From NCBI GenBank assembly GCA_016201085.1, contig JACQDO010000006.1, positions 1 to 7,121 on the forward strand: DNA of 7,121 bases. Reading direction: 5' to 3'. This stretch comes from Hyphomicrobiales bacterium. GTDB lineage: Bacteria; Pseudomonadota; Alphaproteobacteria; Rhizobiales; Xanthobacteraceae. Numbering within the stretch: position 1 is the stretch's first letter; each line of letters begins with the position of its first letter. The notes beneath the pieces are model-generated. The model worked only from the letters and a program-made list of their open reading frames with translations, did no database searches and was not told the DNA's origin. This document shows, one piece after another, positions 1 to 6,854 of this stretch. A program made the translations under genes and the position numbers.

Positions 1-130
1 CACGCTCGAGGCAGTCCGTGATTTCCTTCAGCACGAGTTCAACCAATGACGCGGATTCGGTCCGTGACAGGCCAACTTTCTGATAAACCGCCTCGCACAG
101 GTCGGCACGCGTTACTGTCTTACCCGACAT
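1..130 (-). CDS. ihfA: Integration host factor alpha subunit (5' part, runs off the left edge)
   Basis: IHF-alpha pairs with IHF-beta to form a nucleoid protein that binds specific sites and bends DNA sharply, assisting promoters, replication and recombination. Only the first 43 codons are inside the window. The ATG is at 130-128 and the peptide begins [20 protein letters not shown], then continues [19 protein letters not shown]. This is the N-terminal helical part of the HU/IHF fold and matches alphaproteobacterial IHF-alpha as I remember it; the DNA-inserting beta arms lie outside. It sits 158 bp downstream of fabH on the same strand, the usual plsX-fabH-ihfA order in this group. The spacing suggests its own promoter, for which there is a candidate at 173-201. 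The leader has a G-rich run but no clean AGGAGG. Identification is secure apart from the unseen C-terminus. Confidence 0.93.
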   Translation of the reverse strand, partial: MSGKTVTRADLCEAVYQKVGLSRTESASLVELVLKEITDCLER

Positions 131-172
131 CGACTGACTGCCCCCGGGCGAAGATATCCCGCTGAATTATCG

Positions 173-201
173 ACGATATTAGCAAGATCAGGATGGGTCA
201 A
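173..201 (-). promoter_or_regulatory. Candidate sigma-70 type promoter for ihfA
   Basis: On the minus strand TTGACC (201-196) is followed after exactly 17 bp by TATCGT (178-173). The -35 is good and the -10 is weak. A TAATAT lies a few bases upstream of this -10 but its spacing from TTGACC is too short (14 bp). Transcription would start near 166, giving a leader of about 35 nt for ihfA. Assigned by eye. Confidence 0.4.
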
Positions 202-288
202 CGGGGCGTTTTAATTTGTGAAGACCGCTGACGGTTCCGGCGCGGCCCCGGCACCCTCTGCCCGGTAGCGGACACTGCCGGCCCGTTT

Positions 289-1266
289 TCACCAGCGCAG
301 CAAGGCCGAGCCCCAGGTGAAGCCGCCGCCCATGGCTTCCAGCAGGATGAGGTTGCCGCGCTTGATACGCCGGTCGGCGACCGCGTCGGCGAGCGCCAGC
401 GGGATCGAAGCGGCCGAGGTGTTGCCGTGCCGGTCGACGGTGATAACCACTTTTTCCGGCGCAATGCCGAGCTTATGGGCCGAACCGTCGATGATGCGCT
501 TGTTGGCCTGGTGCGGCACGAACCAGTCGATATCGGCGGCACTGGTGCCGGTGGCCTTGAAGGCGTCATAGATCACGTCGGTGATCATGGCTACCGCGTG
601 CTTGAACACCTCGCGGCCCTCCATGCGCAGATGGCCGACGGTCTGGGTGGAGGATGGCCCGCCATCCACATAAAGCTTGGCCTTATGGCGGCCGTCGGAG
701 CGCAGGTGGGTGGTCAGGATACCGCGGTCGGCTACCGTCCCGGCCTGCGGCTGCGCCTCCAGCACCAAGGCGCCGGCGCCGTCGCCGAACAAAACGCAGG
801 TGGTGCGGTCGTTCCAATCGAGGATGCGGGAGAAGGTCTCCGCCCCGATCACCAGCGCGCGCTTATGGCTGCCACTGCGCAACAGACTGTCGGCTACCGA
901 CAGCGCGTAAACGAAACCCGAACAGACCGCCTGCAGGTCGAAGGCGGCGCCGCCGGTGATGCCGAGCCCGGCCTGGACCGTTACCGCGGTGGCGGGAAAG
1001 GTCTGATCCGGGGTCGAAGTACCCAGCACGATGAGATCGATCGTTTCTGCCTCGACATGGGCATTGGCGAGCGCCGCTCGGGCGGCATGCAGCGCCAGAT
1101 CGGAGGTGAGCTCGCCCGCAGCCGCGACATGGCGTTCGCGGATGCCGGTGCGCTGCACGATCCATTCGTCGGTGGTCTGCACCGAACGCGCCAGTTCGTC
1201 ATTGCTGAGAATTCGCGCGGGAAGATAGCTGCCGCAGCCGAGGATCACCGAACGCATAATAGTCAC
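289..1266 (-). CDS. fabH: Beta-ketoacyl-ACP synthase III
   Basis: FabH condenses acetyl-CoA (or another short acyl-CoA) with malonyl-ACP, the first elongation step of type II fatty-acid synthesis in the cytoplasm. The 325 residues match the family length. The catalytic triad is visible: Cys115 in AVCSGF, His252 in VPHQAN and Asn282 in HGNTSAAS; the C-terminus [15 protein letters not shown] is also typical. The start is probably GTG at 1266, which overlaps the plsX stop as GTGA and has GGAG seven bases upstream; an in-frame ATG at 1257 would remove only three residues but lies 16 bases from that GGAG. The overlap implies translational coupling to plsX. No clear terminator follows; the next gene is ihfA. 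Substrate preference cannot be read from the sequence. Confidence 0.97.
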   Translation of the reverse strand: MTIMRSVILGCGSYLPARILSNDELARSVQTTDEWIVQRTGIRERHVAAAGELTSDLALHAARAALANAHVEAETIDLIVLGTSTPDQTFPATAVTVQAGLGITGGAAFDLQAVCSGFVYALSVADSLLRSGSHKRALVIGAETFSRILDWNDRTTCVLFGDGAGALVLEAQPQAGTVADRGILTTHLRSDGRHKAKLYVDGGPSSTQTVGHLRMEGREVFKHAVAMITDVIYDAFKATGTSAADIDWFVPHQANKRIIDGSAHKLGIAPEKVVITVDRHGNTSAASIPLALADAVADRRIKRGNLILLEAMGGGFTWGSALLRW

Positions 1267-2336
1267 GAAGCTGCTCCGCTCGCCTGGCGCGCCGTCGCCG
1301 TTGCCGTCGTCATCGCCAGCAGGTCGCGCGCCATCGACTCTCCGATCTTGGCGAGCAATTCGTAGCGAACCATGTCGTAGCCCAAGTCGATGGCCGAGGC
1401 GATGCCTTCGGCATCGGCGCCGCCATGGCTTTTGATCACGACGCCGTTGAGGCCGAGGAAGGTACCGCCGTTGGATTTTTGCGGGTCCATCTTGTCGCGT
1501 AGCGTGCGGAATGCCTGGCGCGCCAGCAGATAGCCGAGGCTGGCGGCCAAGGTGCGGTTCATGGCACTACGAAGATACTGACCGAACTGGCGCGCGGTTC
1601 CTTCGGCGGTCTTGAGTGCGATGTTGCCGGCAAAACCCTCGGTGACGACCACGTCGACTACACCCTTGCCGATATCGTCGCCTTCGACAAAGCCGTGATA
1701 ATCGAAATGCGGGAATTGACCTTCGCGCAGGATACGGCCGGCCTCGCGCACCACCTCGAGGCCTTTGATCTCCTCGACCCCGATATTGAGCAGGCCGACG
1801 GTCGGCCGCTCGATGTCGAACAGCACGCGCGCCATGGCGCTGCCCATGGCGGCTAGATTGACCAGATGCCCCTCGTCGGCGCCGATCGAGGCCCCGACGT
1901 CCAGCACGACAGACTCGCCCTTGAGCGTGGGCCAGAGCGCGGCGATCGCCGGCCGCTCGATGCCCTCGATCATCTTGAGATTGAAACGCGCCATCGCCAT
2001 CAGCGCGCCGGTATTGCCGGCCGAGACCACGACATCGGCGTCATGCTTCTTCACCGCATCGATCGCCAGCCACATCGACGACTTCCAGCGCCCACGGCGC
2101 AGTGCCTGGCTGGGCTTGTCGTCCATGCGGATCGACACCTCCGTATGCACGACCTTCGATACGGCCTTGAGCCGCGGCAGGCCCGCGAGCAAAGGCTCCA
2201 GCAGCGCCTGGTTGCCGAACAGCAGATATTCGATATCGGGATGACGGGTGAGCGAAATCTCGGCCCCCGGCAGGATGACCGATGCACCGTGGTCGCCGCC
2301 CATGGCGTCAAGTGCGATGCGAACCTTATCGGACAT
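1263..2336 (-). CDS. plsX: Phosphate acyltransferase (acyl-ACP:phosphate)
   Basis: PlsX converts acyl-ACP and inorganic phosphate into acyl-phosphate, the donor used by PlsY to acylate glycerol-3-phosphate, so it links fatty-acid to phospholipid synthesis at the inner face of the membrane. The 357-residue product shows the family landmarks: DAMGGD at 10-15, [10 protein letters not shown] at 105-114, [10 protein letters not shown] at 145-154, FVEGDDIG near 216-223, [10 protein letters not shown] at 233-242, and [18 protein letters not shown] from about 299. It ends with an Ala/Thr-rich tail after RDLLAM that looks unstructured. The stop overlaps the fabH start, so the two are surely cotranscribed. 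The ATG at 2336 lacks an obvious Shine-Dalgarno, but the N-terminus [15 protein letters not shown] fits the family exactly. A palindromic repeat sits 25-96 bp upstream. Confidence 0.97.
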   Translation of the reverse strand: MSDKVRIALDAMGGDHGASVILPGAEISLTRHPDIEYLLFGNQALLEPLLAGLPRLKAVSKVVHTEVSIRMDDKPSQALRRGRWKSSMWLAIDAVKKHDADVVVSAGNTGALMAMARFNLKMIEGIERPAIAALWPTLKGESVVLDVGASIGADEGHLVNLAAMGSAMARVLFDIERPTVGLLNIGVEEIKGLEVVREAGRILREGQFPHFDYHGFVEGDDIGKGVVDVVVTEGFAGNIALKTAEGTARQFGQYLRSAMNRTLAASLGYLLARQAFRTLRDKMDPQKSNGGTFLGLNGVVIKSHGGADAEGIASAIDLGYDMVRYELLAKIGESMARDLLAMTTATATARQASGAAS

Positions 2337-2360
2337 GGATCGAATGCATTTCTTGCTTAC

Positions 2361-2432
2361 GCATGATCGTTTCCGAAAACCGGTTACCCTCCCCGGTCAA
2401 GCCTAGGACAGGCCTTTTTCGGGATCACACGC
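2361..2432. repeat. Interrupted palindromic repeat of rhizobial type between DUF177 gene and plsX
   Basis: The left arm GCATGATCGTTTCCGAAAA (2361-2379) and the right arm TTTTTCGGGATCACACGC (2415-2432) form an imperfect inverted repeat: GATC pairs with GATC and CCGAAAA with TTTTCGG, with GTTT bulged. From memory this resembles a palindrome scattered through Hyphomicrobiales genomes in which the arms are separated by only about ten bases of the type CCGGTTACCCAC. Here about 35 bp lie between the arms, including CCCCGGTCAAGCCTAGGACA and a small hairpin GCCT-AGGAC-AGGC at 2401-2413, as though a second short repeat had entered the first. No mobile-element gene is present. Family membership is recalled, not searched. 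Confidence 0.5.
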
Positions 2433-2554
2433 CGGGCGGCGTTGACGTGAGCGTCGGCAACACAGTCAGCAGGTTTTGACGCACGGGGCGACCATAACGT
2501 CTCGCCCGCCACAGACAAGCCGGTTTTGCACGATGTTTACCTCTCCGCTGCCGG

Positions 2555-3073
2555 TCACGACTGGCCGCCTCCCAGGCGCTTTTTCAATGCCGCCAGACCG
2601 GAAAACGGGTGCGCGCGCCCGTCTTCGCTCGCGGGTGGCACGAATTTAGCATCCGACTTGCGTGGATAAGGGTCGATGCCGAGTATGAGGAACTCGGTGG
2701 CAGTGGCGCCCAGATCCACGTTGCCGCCGACCAGCGGTTCCAGGCCCTCTGGTGTTTTCGTTGCCTTGACCCCCGGCGCAAACCACATATCGACCGCCTC
2801 TTCGACCTGGCTTTCAATCGGTTCCAGGGTGACCACGCAGTTCTGCCCAACGCGCGCGCTTACCTGGCCAACGATGTGAACGCTCTCCCCTTGGCGGGTG
2901 AGGTCGAAAACAGCGGCCAGGTGCGGTAGGTCGCGTATGCCAGCAAGTTCGGCAAGCGCGACAAGGTTCGCGGCCGGCGCCTCGATCTCGACATGCAGGC
3001 CGGTGTCGGGGATATCTTCCACGGCCACCGGCACGCTCCAAGGAGCGCTTGCTGGGTTGACGGTTTTGTCCAT
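2555..3073 (-). CDS. DUF177 family protein (YceD-like, 23S rRNA accumulation)
   Basis: This 172-residue protein matches the DUF177/YceD family, whose bacterial and plastid members are linked to 23S rRNA accumulation; the biochemical role is poorly defined. The hallmark is a conserved Cys followed by VTL and an acidic stretch: QNCVVTLEPIESQVEEAVDM from about residue 77, with Cys79. LGIDPYPRKSDAKF at about 131-144 and a PFSGLAALKKRLGG tail are also family features. It should be cytoplasmic. The ATG is at 3073, only 14 bp after the upstream chaperone stop, so the two are likely cotranscribed; an AGGAT overlapping the chaperone's last codons and a nearer GAG are weak ribosome-binding candidates. 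In E. coli yceD lies next to rpmF and plsX; here rpmF is absent and plsX follows after 218 bp. Confidence 0.85.
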   Translation of the reverse strand: MDKTVNPASAPWSVPVAVEDIPDTGLHVEIEAPAANLVALAELAGIRDLPHLAAVFDLTRQGESVHIVGQVSARVGQNCVVTLEPIESQVEEAVDMWFAPGVKATKTPEGLEPLVGGNVDLGATATEFLILGIDPYPRKSDAKFVPPASEDGRAHPFSGLAALKKRLGGGQS

Positions 3074-3087
3074 CTTGGTCTCGATCT

Positions 3088-3645
3088 TTATCCTGTTACC
3101 GCTGGGATAACGGCCGGGTCGGGAAAGCGAACCTTCCCCGCTCGCAGCTCGGCCGGCCGCTGCCCCTTCAAATCACGATCCGTGGCCCGAATATAGGCCG
3201 CCAGGCGCCCCGCCACAGCCGGGCTTTCGGGCGATCCCCCATAGATATTACGCGTCACCGCCGCCACCAGCGCCTCGCCCGTATCGGCCGTGCCCAGCGC
3301 GACCCGATAGGCCTGCGCCCGGCCATAGAAGGCCTCGCCCATACGCCGCATTTCAACCGGCACCTTGAGGTCGCCAACCCCCATTTCGCGCAAATTATGG
3401 TCCATATCCCGGCAAAACCGGTCGAAAAGCCCCTGTCCCATGACGCGTAAGTCGGTCTCCGGCGTCACGCGCTCGATCACCAGCGCCAGGTGCAGCACGA
3501 TCAGATCGAAACGCCCATTAACCGTATCGGCGACCGCATAGTCGCGATAGAAACAGGGTAATCGCGCCTGCGCCACGATCATGCCATACACGGCGGAAAT
3601 GGTGTCTGCGTCGCGCGGCGCTCGGCCAAAGCGGGGAAAAATCAT
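3088..3645 (-). CDS. Ubiquinol-cytochrome c chaperone (Cbp3-type) family protein
   Basis: The 185-residue product belongs to the family of mitochondrial Cbp3, which binds cytochrome b and assists assembly of the bc1 complex (complex III). Landmarks are ISAVYGMIVAQARLPCFY at 16-33, NGRFDLIVLHLALVIERV at 43-60, and the most conserved block from about 73 to 113, with FCRDMDHNLREMGVGDLKVP followed by EMRRMGEAFYGRAQAY. There is no signal peptide or membrane span, so it should act at the cytoplasmic side, as expected for a cytochrome b chaperone. The C-terminal ~30 residues look poorly conserved. The ATG at 3645 has no clear Shine-Dalgarno. It heads the minus-strand run toward plsX and is divergent from bamE. 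Direct demonstration of function for bacterial members is limited, so the role is inferred from the family. Confidence 0.87.
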   Translation of the reverse strand: MIFPRFGRAPRDADTISAVYGMIVAQARLPCFYRDYAVADTVNGRFDLIVLHLALVIERVTPETDLRVMGQGLFDRFCRDMDHNLREMGVGDLKVPVEMRRMGEAFYGRAQAYRVALGTADTGEALVAAVTRNIYGGSPESPAVAGRLAAYIRATDRDLKGQRPAELRAGKVRFPDPAVIPAVTG

Positions 3646-3664
3646 CGGACTGGTTCGGGACTAG

Positions 3665-3684
3665 GCGCTAGCATATGCGAGCGC
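3665..3684. promoter_or_regulatory. Near-perfect 20-bp palindrome in the divergent promoter region (candidate operator)
   Basis: GCGCTAGCATATGCGAGCGC reads as its own reverse complement at 9 of 10 symmetric pairs, the exception being A3670 against G3679. It lies in the 88 bp between the chaperone start (3645) and the bamE start (3734), overlapping the candidate -10 of the chaperone promoter. The size and symmetry suit a dimeric helix-turn-helix regulator, but a transcript hairpin or chance is possible. I recognise no known regulator consensus. Confidence 0.4.
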
Positions 3685-3696
3685 GGGTTATGTCAG
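3670..3696 (-). promoter_or_regulatory. Weak candidate promoter for the chaperone/DUF177 genes
   Basis: On the minus strand CTGACA (3696-3691, five of six bases of TTGACA) is followed after 15 bp by TATGCT (3675-3670). The spacing is short and a 17-bp choice gives a poor -10, so this is tentative. The -10 lies inside the 20-bp palindrome. I found no better pair for bamE on the plus strand. Confidence 0.27.
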
Positions 3697-3733
3697 CGCG
3701 ACCACCGATACAACAAAGAATTCAAGACCGAAA

Positions 3734-4219
3734 ATGAAGGTACCGGGTTTGGGGTCCAACATCGCGTCGCATCGCCGCTATTCCGCCCGCTTCGCGCTGG
3801 CGCTGGCGGCCGCGCTGGTGCTTGCCGGCTGCGGCAGCTTCCATGAAACGCTGCAGCGCGGCTATGTGCTGCCGGAAGGTGCGCTCGAACAGATTCCGGT
3901 TGGCGCCAGCCAGGAGCAGGTGCTGATCGTGCTCGGTACGCCCTCCACCGTCGCCACCGTGAGCGGCGAGGCGTTCTATTACATCTCGCAGAAGGCCCAG
4001 CGCGAGGCCGCCTTCATGCCGCATCAGATCACCGATCAGCGGGTGGTCGCGGTTTATTTCGACAAGGAGCGCCGGGTCGAGCGGCTGGCCAATTACGGAC
4101 TCAAGGACGGGAAAGTCTTCGACTTCATGACCGAGACGACGAGCACCGGCGGCAAGGACCTCAACTATCTGCGCAACCTGTTCAAGAGCATCGGCGTCGG
4201 AATGCATACCGGGCAATGA
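3734..4219 (+). CDS. bamE: Outer membrane protein assembly lipoprotein BamE (SmpA/OmlA)
   Basis: BamE is a small lipoprotein of the BAM complex, which inserts beta-barrel proteins into the outer membrane. The 161-residue precursor has a basic N-region (ASHRRYSARF), a hydrophobic core (ALALAAALVLA) and a lipobox LAGC with Cys33 as the lipidated residue. The +2 residue is Gly, not Asp, which in enterobacterial rules allows outer-membrane sorting. The mature part has the SmpA/OmlA core: GYVLPEGALEQIPVGASQEQ, then VLGTPSTVATVSGEAFYYIS, and VVAVYFDKERRVERLANYGL with a KVFDF segment. Ending about 30 residues after KVFDF is normal for alphaproteobacteria. The ATG at 3734 is the only start preserving the signal peptide, with a weak AAGA upstream. 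It is monocistronic here, divergent from the chaperone and ending at a strong terminator shared with hppA. Confidence 0.93.
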   Translation: MKVPGLGSNIASHRRYSARFALALAAALVLAGCGSFHETLQRGYVLPEGALEQIPVGASQEQVLIVLGTPSTVATVSGEAFYYISQKAQREAAFMPHQITDQRVVAVYFDKERRVERLANYGLKDGKVFDFMTETTSTGGKDLNYLRNLFKSIGVGMHTGQ

Positions 4220-4248
4220 CCGGCACGGCAACCATTCGCAATATGTGA

Positions 4249-4283
4249 AAAGGGCCCACGAACAGCGTGGGCCCTTTGTTTTT
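4249..4283. terminator. Bidirectional rho-independent terminator between bamE and hppA
   Basis: AAAGGGCCCACG (4249-4260) pairs perfectly with CGTGGGCCCTTT (4266-4277) around the loop AACAG, a 12-bp stem, followed on the plus strand by GTTTTTG. On the minus strand the stem ends with a TTTTCAC tail. It lies 29 bp after the bamE stop and 22 bp beyond the hppA stop, so it can end both convergent transcripts. Confidence 0.92.
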
Positions 4284-4305
4284 GTATCGCGCTTATGCGA
4301 TTTTT

Positions 4306-6426
4306 TCAGTGCGCCAGCACCGCGAGCAACAAGAGCGCCACGATGTTGGTGATCTTGATCATCGGGTTGATCGCCGGGCCGGCCGTGTCCTTGTAGGGGT
4401 CGCCGACGGTGTCGCCGGTCACCGCGGCCTTGTGGGCGTCCGAGCCCTTGCCGCCGTAGTGGCCGTCCTCGATGTACTTCTTGGCATTGTCCCAGGCGCC
4501 GCCGCCCGAGGTCATCGAGATCGCGACGAACAATCCCGTCACGATGACACCCAGCAGCATGGCGCCGACCGCCGAGAAGCCGGCCGACTTGCCGACCGCC
4601 CCGCCGCCCGCGACGAAGAAGATCGCGAAGTAGCAGACGATCGGCGACAACACCGGCAGCAGCGACGGCACGATCATTTCCTTGATCGCGGCCTTGGTGA
4701 GCATGTCGACCGCGCGGCCGTAGTCGGGCTTGCTTTTGCCTTTCATGATGCCGGGATCGGCGCGGAACTGCCGACGAACTTCCTCGACGATCGCGCCGGC
4801 GGCCCGGCCGACCGCGGTCATGCCCATCGACCCGAACAGGTAAGGCAGCATGCCGCCGAACAGCAGGCCGACCACGACGTAGGGGTTGGTCAGCGCGAAG
4901 TCGAGCTTGACGCCGGTGAAGTAAGGATGCGCCGTCGTGTCCTTGGCGAAGAACAGCAGGTCCTGATTATAGGCGGCGAACAGCACCAGCGCGCCGAGGC
5001 CGGCCGAACCGATGGCGTAGCCCTTGGTGATCGCCTTGGTGGTGTTGCCGACCGCGTCGAGCGCGTCGGTGAACTTGCGCACGTTCTTCGGTAGACCGGC
5101 CATTTCGGCAATGCCGCCGGCATTGTCGGTGACCGGACCGAAAGCGTCGAGCGCCACCACCATGCCGGCGAGCGCCAGCATCGCGGTGACCGCGATGGCG
5201 ATGCCGAACAGGCCCGCCTGTCCGTAGGACACCAGGATGCCGGCGATGATCACGATGGCCGGCAGCGCGGTGGATTCGAGCGAGATCGCCAGGCCCTGGA
5301 TGACGTTGGTGCCGTGGCCGGTGACCGAGGCAGATGCGATCGACTGCACCGGACGGAAATTGGTGCCGGTGTAGTATTCGGTGATCCAGATGATCAGGCC
5401 GGTCACCACCAGGCCGACGATGGCGCAGATGAAGAGTGACTGGCCGGTATAGGCCACGCCGGGGATCGCGCCGAAGCCGACCAGCCGGTAGGTGATATAC
5501 CAGATGGCGAACAGCGAGAGCACCGCCGAGGCGATGAAGCCCTTGTACAGCGCGCCCATGATCGACTGGCTGGCGCCGAGCCGCACGAAGAACGTGCCGG
5601 CGATCGAGGTGATGATGCAGACGCCGCCGATGCCGAGCGGATAGATCATCATGTTGAGCAGCGACGGCGTGCCGGCGAAGAAGATCGAGGCCAGCACCAT
5701 GGTGGCGACGATGGTCACCGCATAGGTCTCGAACAGGTCGGCCGCCATGCCGGCGCAGTCGCCGACATTGTCGCCGACGTTGTCGGCGATGGTGGCCGGA
5801 TTGCGCGGATCGTCTTCCGGAATGCCGGCTTCCACCTTGCCGACCAGATCGCCGCCGACGTCGGCGCCTTTGGTGAAGATGCCGCCGCCGAGACGGGCGA
5901 AGATCGAAATCAGCGAGGCGCCGAAGCCGAGCGCGACCAGCGCGTCGATCACGGTGCGGTCGTTCGGCGCCATGTGCAGGGAGCCGGTGAGGAAGCCGAA
6001 ATAGAGCGTGACGCCCAAGAGCGCCAGGCCCGCCACCAGCATGCCGGTGATGGCGCCGGACTTGAAGGCGAGCTCGAGCCCGCCGGCCAGCGTCTTGGTG
6101 GCGGCTTGCGCTACGCGCACGTTGGCGCGCACCGACACGTTCATGCCGATGAAGCCGGTGGCGCCCGACAGCACCGCGCCGACCAGGAAGCCGACGGCGA
6201 CCAGCCAGCCGAGGGTAAAGCCGAGGATGACGAAGATCACCACGCCGACAATGCCGATGGCGGTGTATTGGCGCTTGAGATAGGCCTGCGCGCCTTCGCG
6301 CACGGCGTCCGAAATCTCCTGCATCTTCTTGCTGCCGGCGTCGGCACTCAACACCGAACGGGTGGCCCAGATGCCATAGAGGATCGCGAGCACGCCACAG
6401 CCGACGATCATCCACAATGTATTCAT
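4306..6426 (-). CDS. hppA: Membrane-bound proton-translocating pyrophosphatase, K+-independent type
   Basis: HppA hydrolyses pyrophosphate and pumps protons across the inner membrane, recovering energy from PPi made in biosynthesis. The 706 residues form about 16 hydrophobic segments. Substrate and Mg-binding motifs are intact: [19 protein letters not shown] at 189-207, [20 protein letters not shown] at 209-228, [18 protein letters not shown] at 427-444, and [20 protein letters not shown] at 669-688. The subclass marker reads [17 protein letters not shown] (460-476): Lys464 and Thr467 are the residues that mark K+-independent H+-PPases, where K+-dependent ones carry Ala and Gly/Ala. The ATG at 6426 gives the standard N-terminus and has GAGGA ten bases upstream. 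That site can be masked by a folded leader (6436-6497). The gene ends at the terminator shared with bamE. Confidence 0.97.
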   Translation of the reverse strand: MNTLWMIVGCGVLAILYGIWATRSVLSADAGSKKMQEISDAVREGAQAYLKRQYTAIGIVGVVIFVILGFTLGWLVAVGFLVGAVLSGATGFIGMNVSVRANVRVAQAATKTLAGGLELAFKSGAITGMLVAGLALLGVTLYFGFLTGSLHMAPNDRTVIDALVALGFGASLISIFARLGGGIFTKGADVGGDLVGKVEAGIPEDDPRNPATIADNVGDNVGDCAGMAADLFETYAVTIVATMVLASIFFAGTPSLLNMMIYPLGIGGVCIITSIAGTFFVRLGASQSIMGALYKGFIASAVLSLFAIWYITYRLVGFGAIPGVAYTGQSLFICAIVGLVVTGLIIWITEYYTGTNFRPVQSIASASVTGHGTNVIQGLAISLESTALPAIVIIAGILVSYGQAGLFGIAIAVTAMLALAGMVVALDAFGPVTDNAGGIAEMAGLPKNVRKFTDALDAVGNTTKAITKGYAIGSAGLGALVLFAAYNQDLLFFAKDTTAHPYFTGVKLDFALTNPYVVVGLLFGGMLPYLFGSMGMTAVGRAAGAIVEEVRRQFRADPGIMKGKSKPDYGRAVDMLTKAAIKEMIVPSLLPVLSPIVCYFAIFFVAGGGAVGKSAGFSAVGAMLLGVIVTGLFVAISMTSGGGAWDNAKKYIEDGHYGGKGSDAHKAAVTGDTVGDPYKDTAGPAINPMIKITNIVALLLLAVLAH

Positions 6427-6435
6427 GGTGGCTTT

Positions 6436-6497
6436 ATCCTCGATTTGGATTGGCTGGCGGGAGAAACGCTCCCGCCGGTGCCAGGAGCGTCGAGGAT
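6436..6497 (-). promoter_or_regulatory. hppA 5' leader structure overlapping its Shine-Dalgarno
   Basis: In the hppA mRNA sense, ATCCTCGA (6497-6490) is the exact complement of TCGAGGAT (6443-6436), which contains the GAGGA ribosome binding site. Between them GCCA/TGGC arms (plus-strand 6451-6454 with 6480-6483) enclose a perfect 8-bp hairpin: plus-strand GGCGGGAG (6456-6463) with CTCCCGCC (6469-6476), loop AAACG. Nested stems of 8, 4 and 8 bp could therefore hide the ribosome binding site. No match to a known riboswitch or leader family is apparent to me. The arms are plain to see; the regulatory role is inferred. Confidence 0.5.
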
Positions 6498-6581
6498 GGC
6501 CGCTTTATGAGGGCGCTTCACCCCGACCGGAAAGCGCGTGGATATAGCCAAAAAGGGTACCCCAAAGCAACTCGGGGTTTT

Positions 6582-6617
6582 TTCTTATCCCTTCCCGTCT
6601 TTGGGGAGGGATAAGAA
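6582..6617. repeat. Long hairpin / palindromic repeat
   Basis: TTCTTATCCCT (6582-6592) pairs perfectly with AGGGATAAGAA (6607-6617). The stem continues through a T-G wobble (6593 with 6606) and three C-G pairs to a six-base loop GTCTTT, about 15 pairs in all. Neither side has a U-tract placed for termination: the six Ts at 6578-6583 precede the plus-strand hairpin and run into its left arm. It is therefore better read as a palindromic intergenic repeat or a processing structure than a terminator. Confidence 0.5.
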
Positions 6618-6692
6618 GCAGACATGCGTCATCGCCCGGATTGTTGGCGGCCGGGTACGCCGTCGTCTCATTCAACGCCCCCTGAGGGGAGC

Positions 6693-6814
6693 GGAGCGCC
6701 GAGAAACGCAGGGGTTTGCGAAACCCCTTGAGCGGCTCGGCGAGAACCGCCCGACACGCTTGCGAGGCGTGCCCTTCCCCCTTGCGATCGGGGGAAGGCG
6801 CCTCTCGGCGCTCC
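6693..6814. repeat. 122-nt multi-branched structured element with four hairpins
   Basis: A perfect 12-bp outer stem, GGAGCGCCGAGA (6693-6704) with TCTCGGCGCTCC (6803-6814), encloses four hairpins with only 1-5 bases between them. These are 6710-6728 (8 bp), 6732-6750 (GCGGCTC with GAGAACCGC, AA bulged), 6755-6771 (CACGCTT-GCG-AGGCGTG) and 6773-6798 (9 bp, CCTTCCCCC with GGGGGAAGG). Three of the four carry the identical TTGCGA across their apices. An alternative 7-bp stem, CGCCGAG (6697-6703) with CTCGGCG (6736-6742), would compete with the outer stem. Open frames across it are weak and Arg/Pro/Ser-rich, so I regard it as non-coding: a structured RNA or a composite intergenic palindrome. The strand is unsettled, but the one wobble pair (6760 with 6766) is G-U only on the plus strand. 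Confidence 0.5.
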
Positions 6815-6854
6815 ACTGGCGGCGATTTCTGTTCCCGGGTCCGCGCTTCTTGAA

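Noticed and set aside
190..240. Possible IHF-binding site for autoregulation near the ihfA promoter
   Set aside because: TCAACGGGGCG starts like the WATCAA half but the TTR half is not at the required distance.
131..288. Terminator after fabH
   Set aside because: GC-rich partial complementarities exist, but there is no stem followed by a T-run on the minus strand; read-through into ihfA cannot be excluded.
427..1365. 312-codon plus-strand frame opposite fabH and the plsX end
   Set aside because: The minus strand encodes a complete FabH with its Cys-His-Asn triad; this frame is its mirror and lacks any motif.
3722..4231. 169-codon minus-strand frame opposite bamE
   Set aside because: The plus strand has a complete lipoprotein signal and BamE core; the antisense frame has no family resemblance.
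4267..5094. Long plus-strand open frame (275 codons) opposite hppA
   Set aside because: It is rich in His/Arg/Asp/Gln with no domain character, and is an antisense shadow of the high-GC hppA codons.
4967..6415. 482-codon minus-strand frame overlapping hppA in another phase
   Set aside because: It is extremely Arg/His-rich, the typical frameshifted reading of GC-rich membrane-protein codons; the true frame carries all catalytic motifs.
6559..6583. Plus-strand terminator-like ACCCC...GGGGT followed by TTTTT
   Set aside because: The stem is only 5 bp with a 10-base loop, no plus-strand gene ends here, and the T-run merges into the next hairpin.
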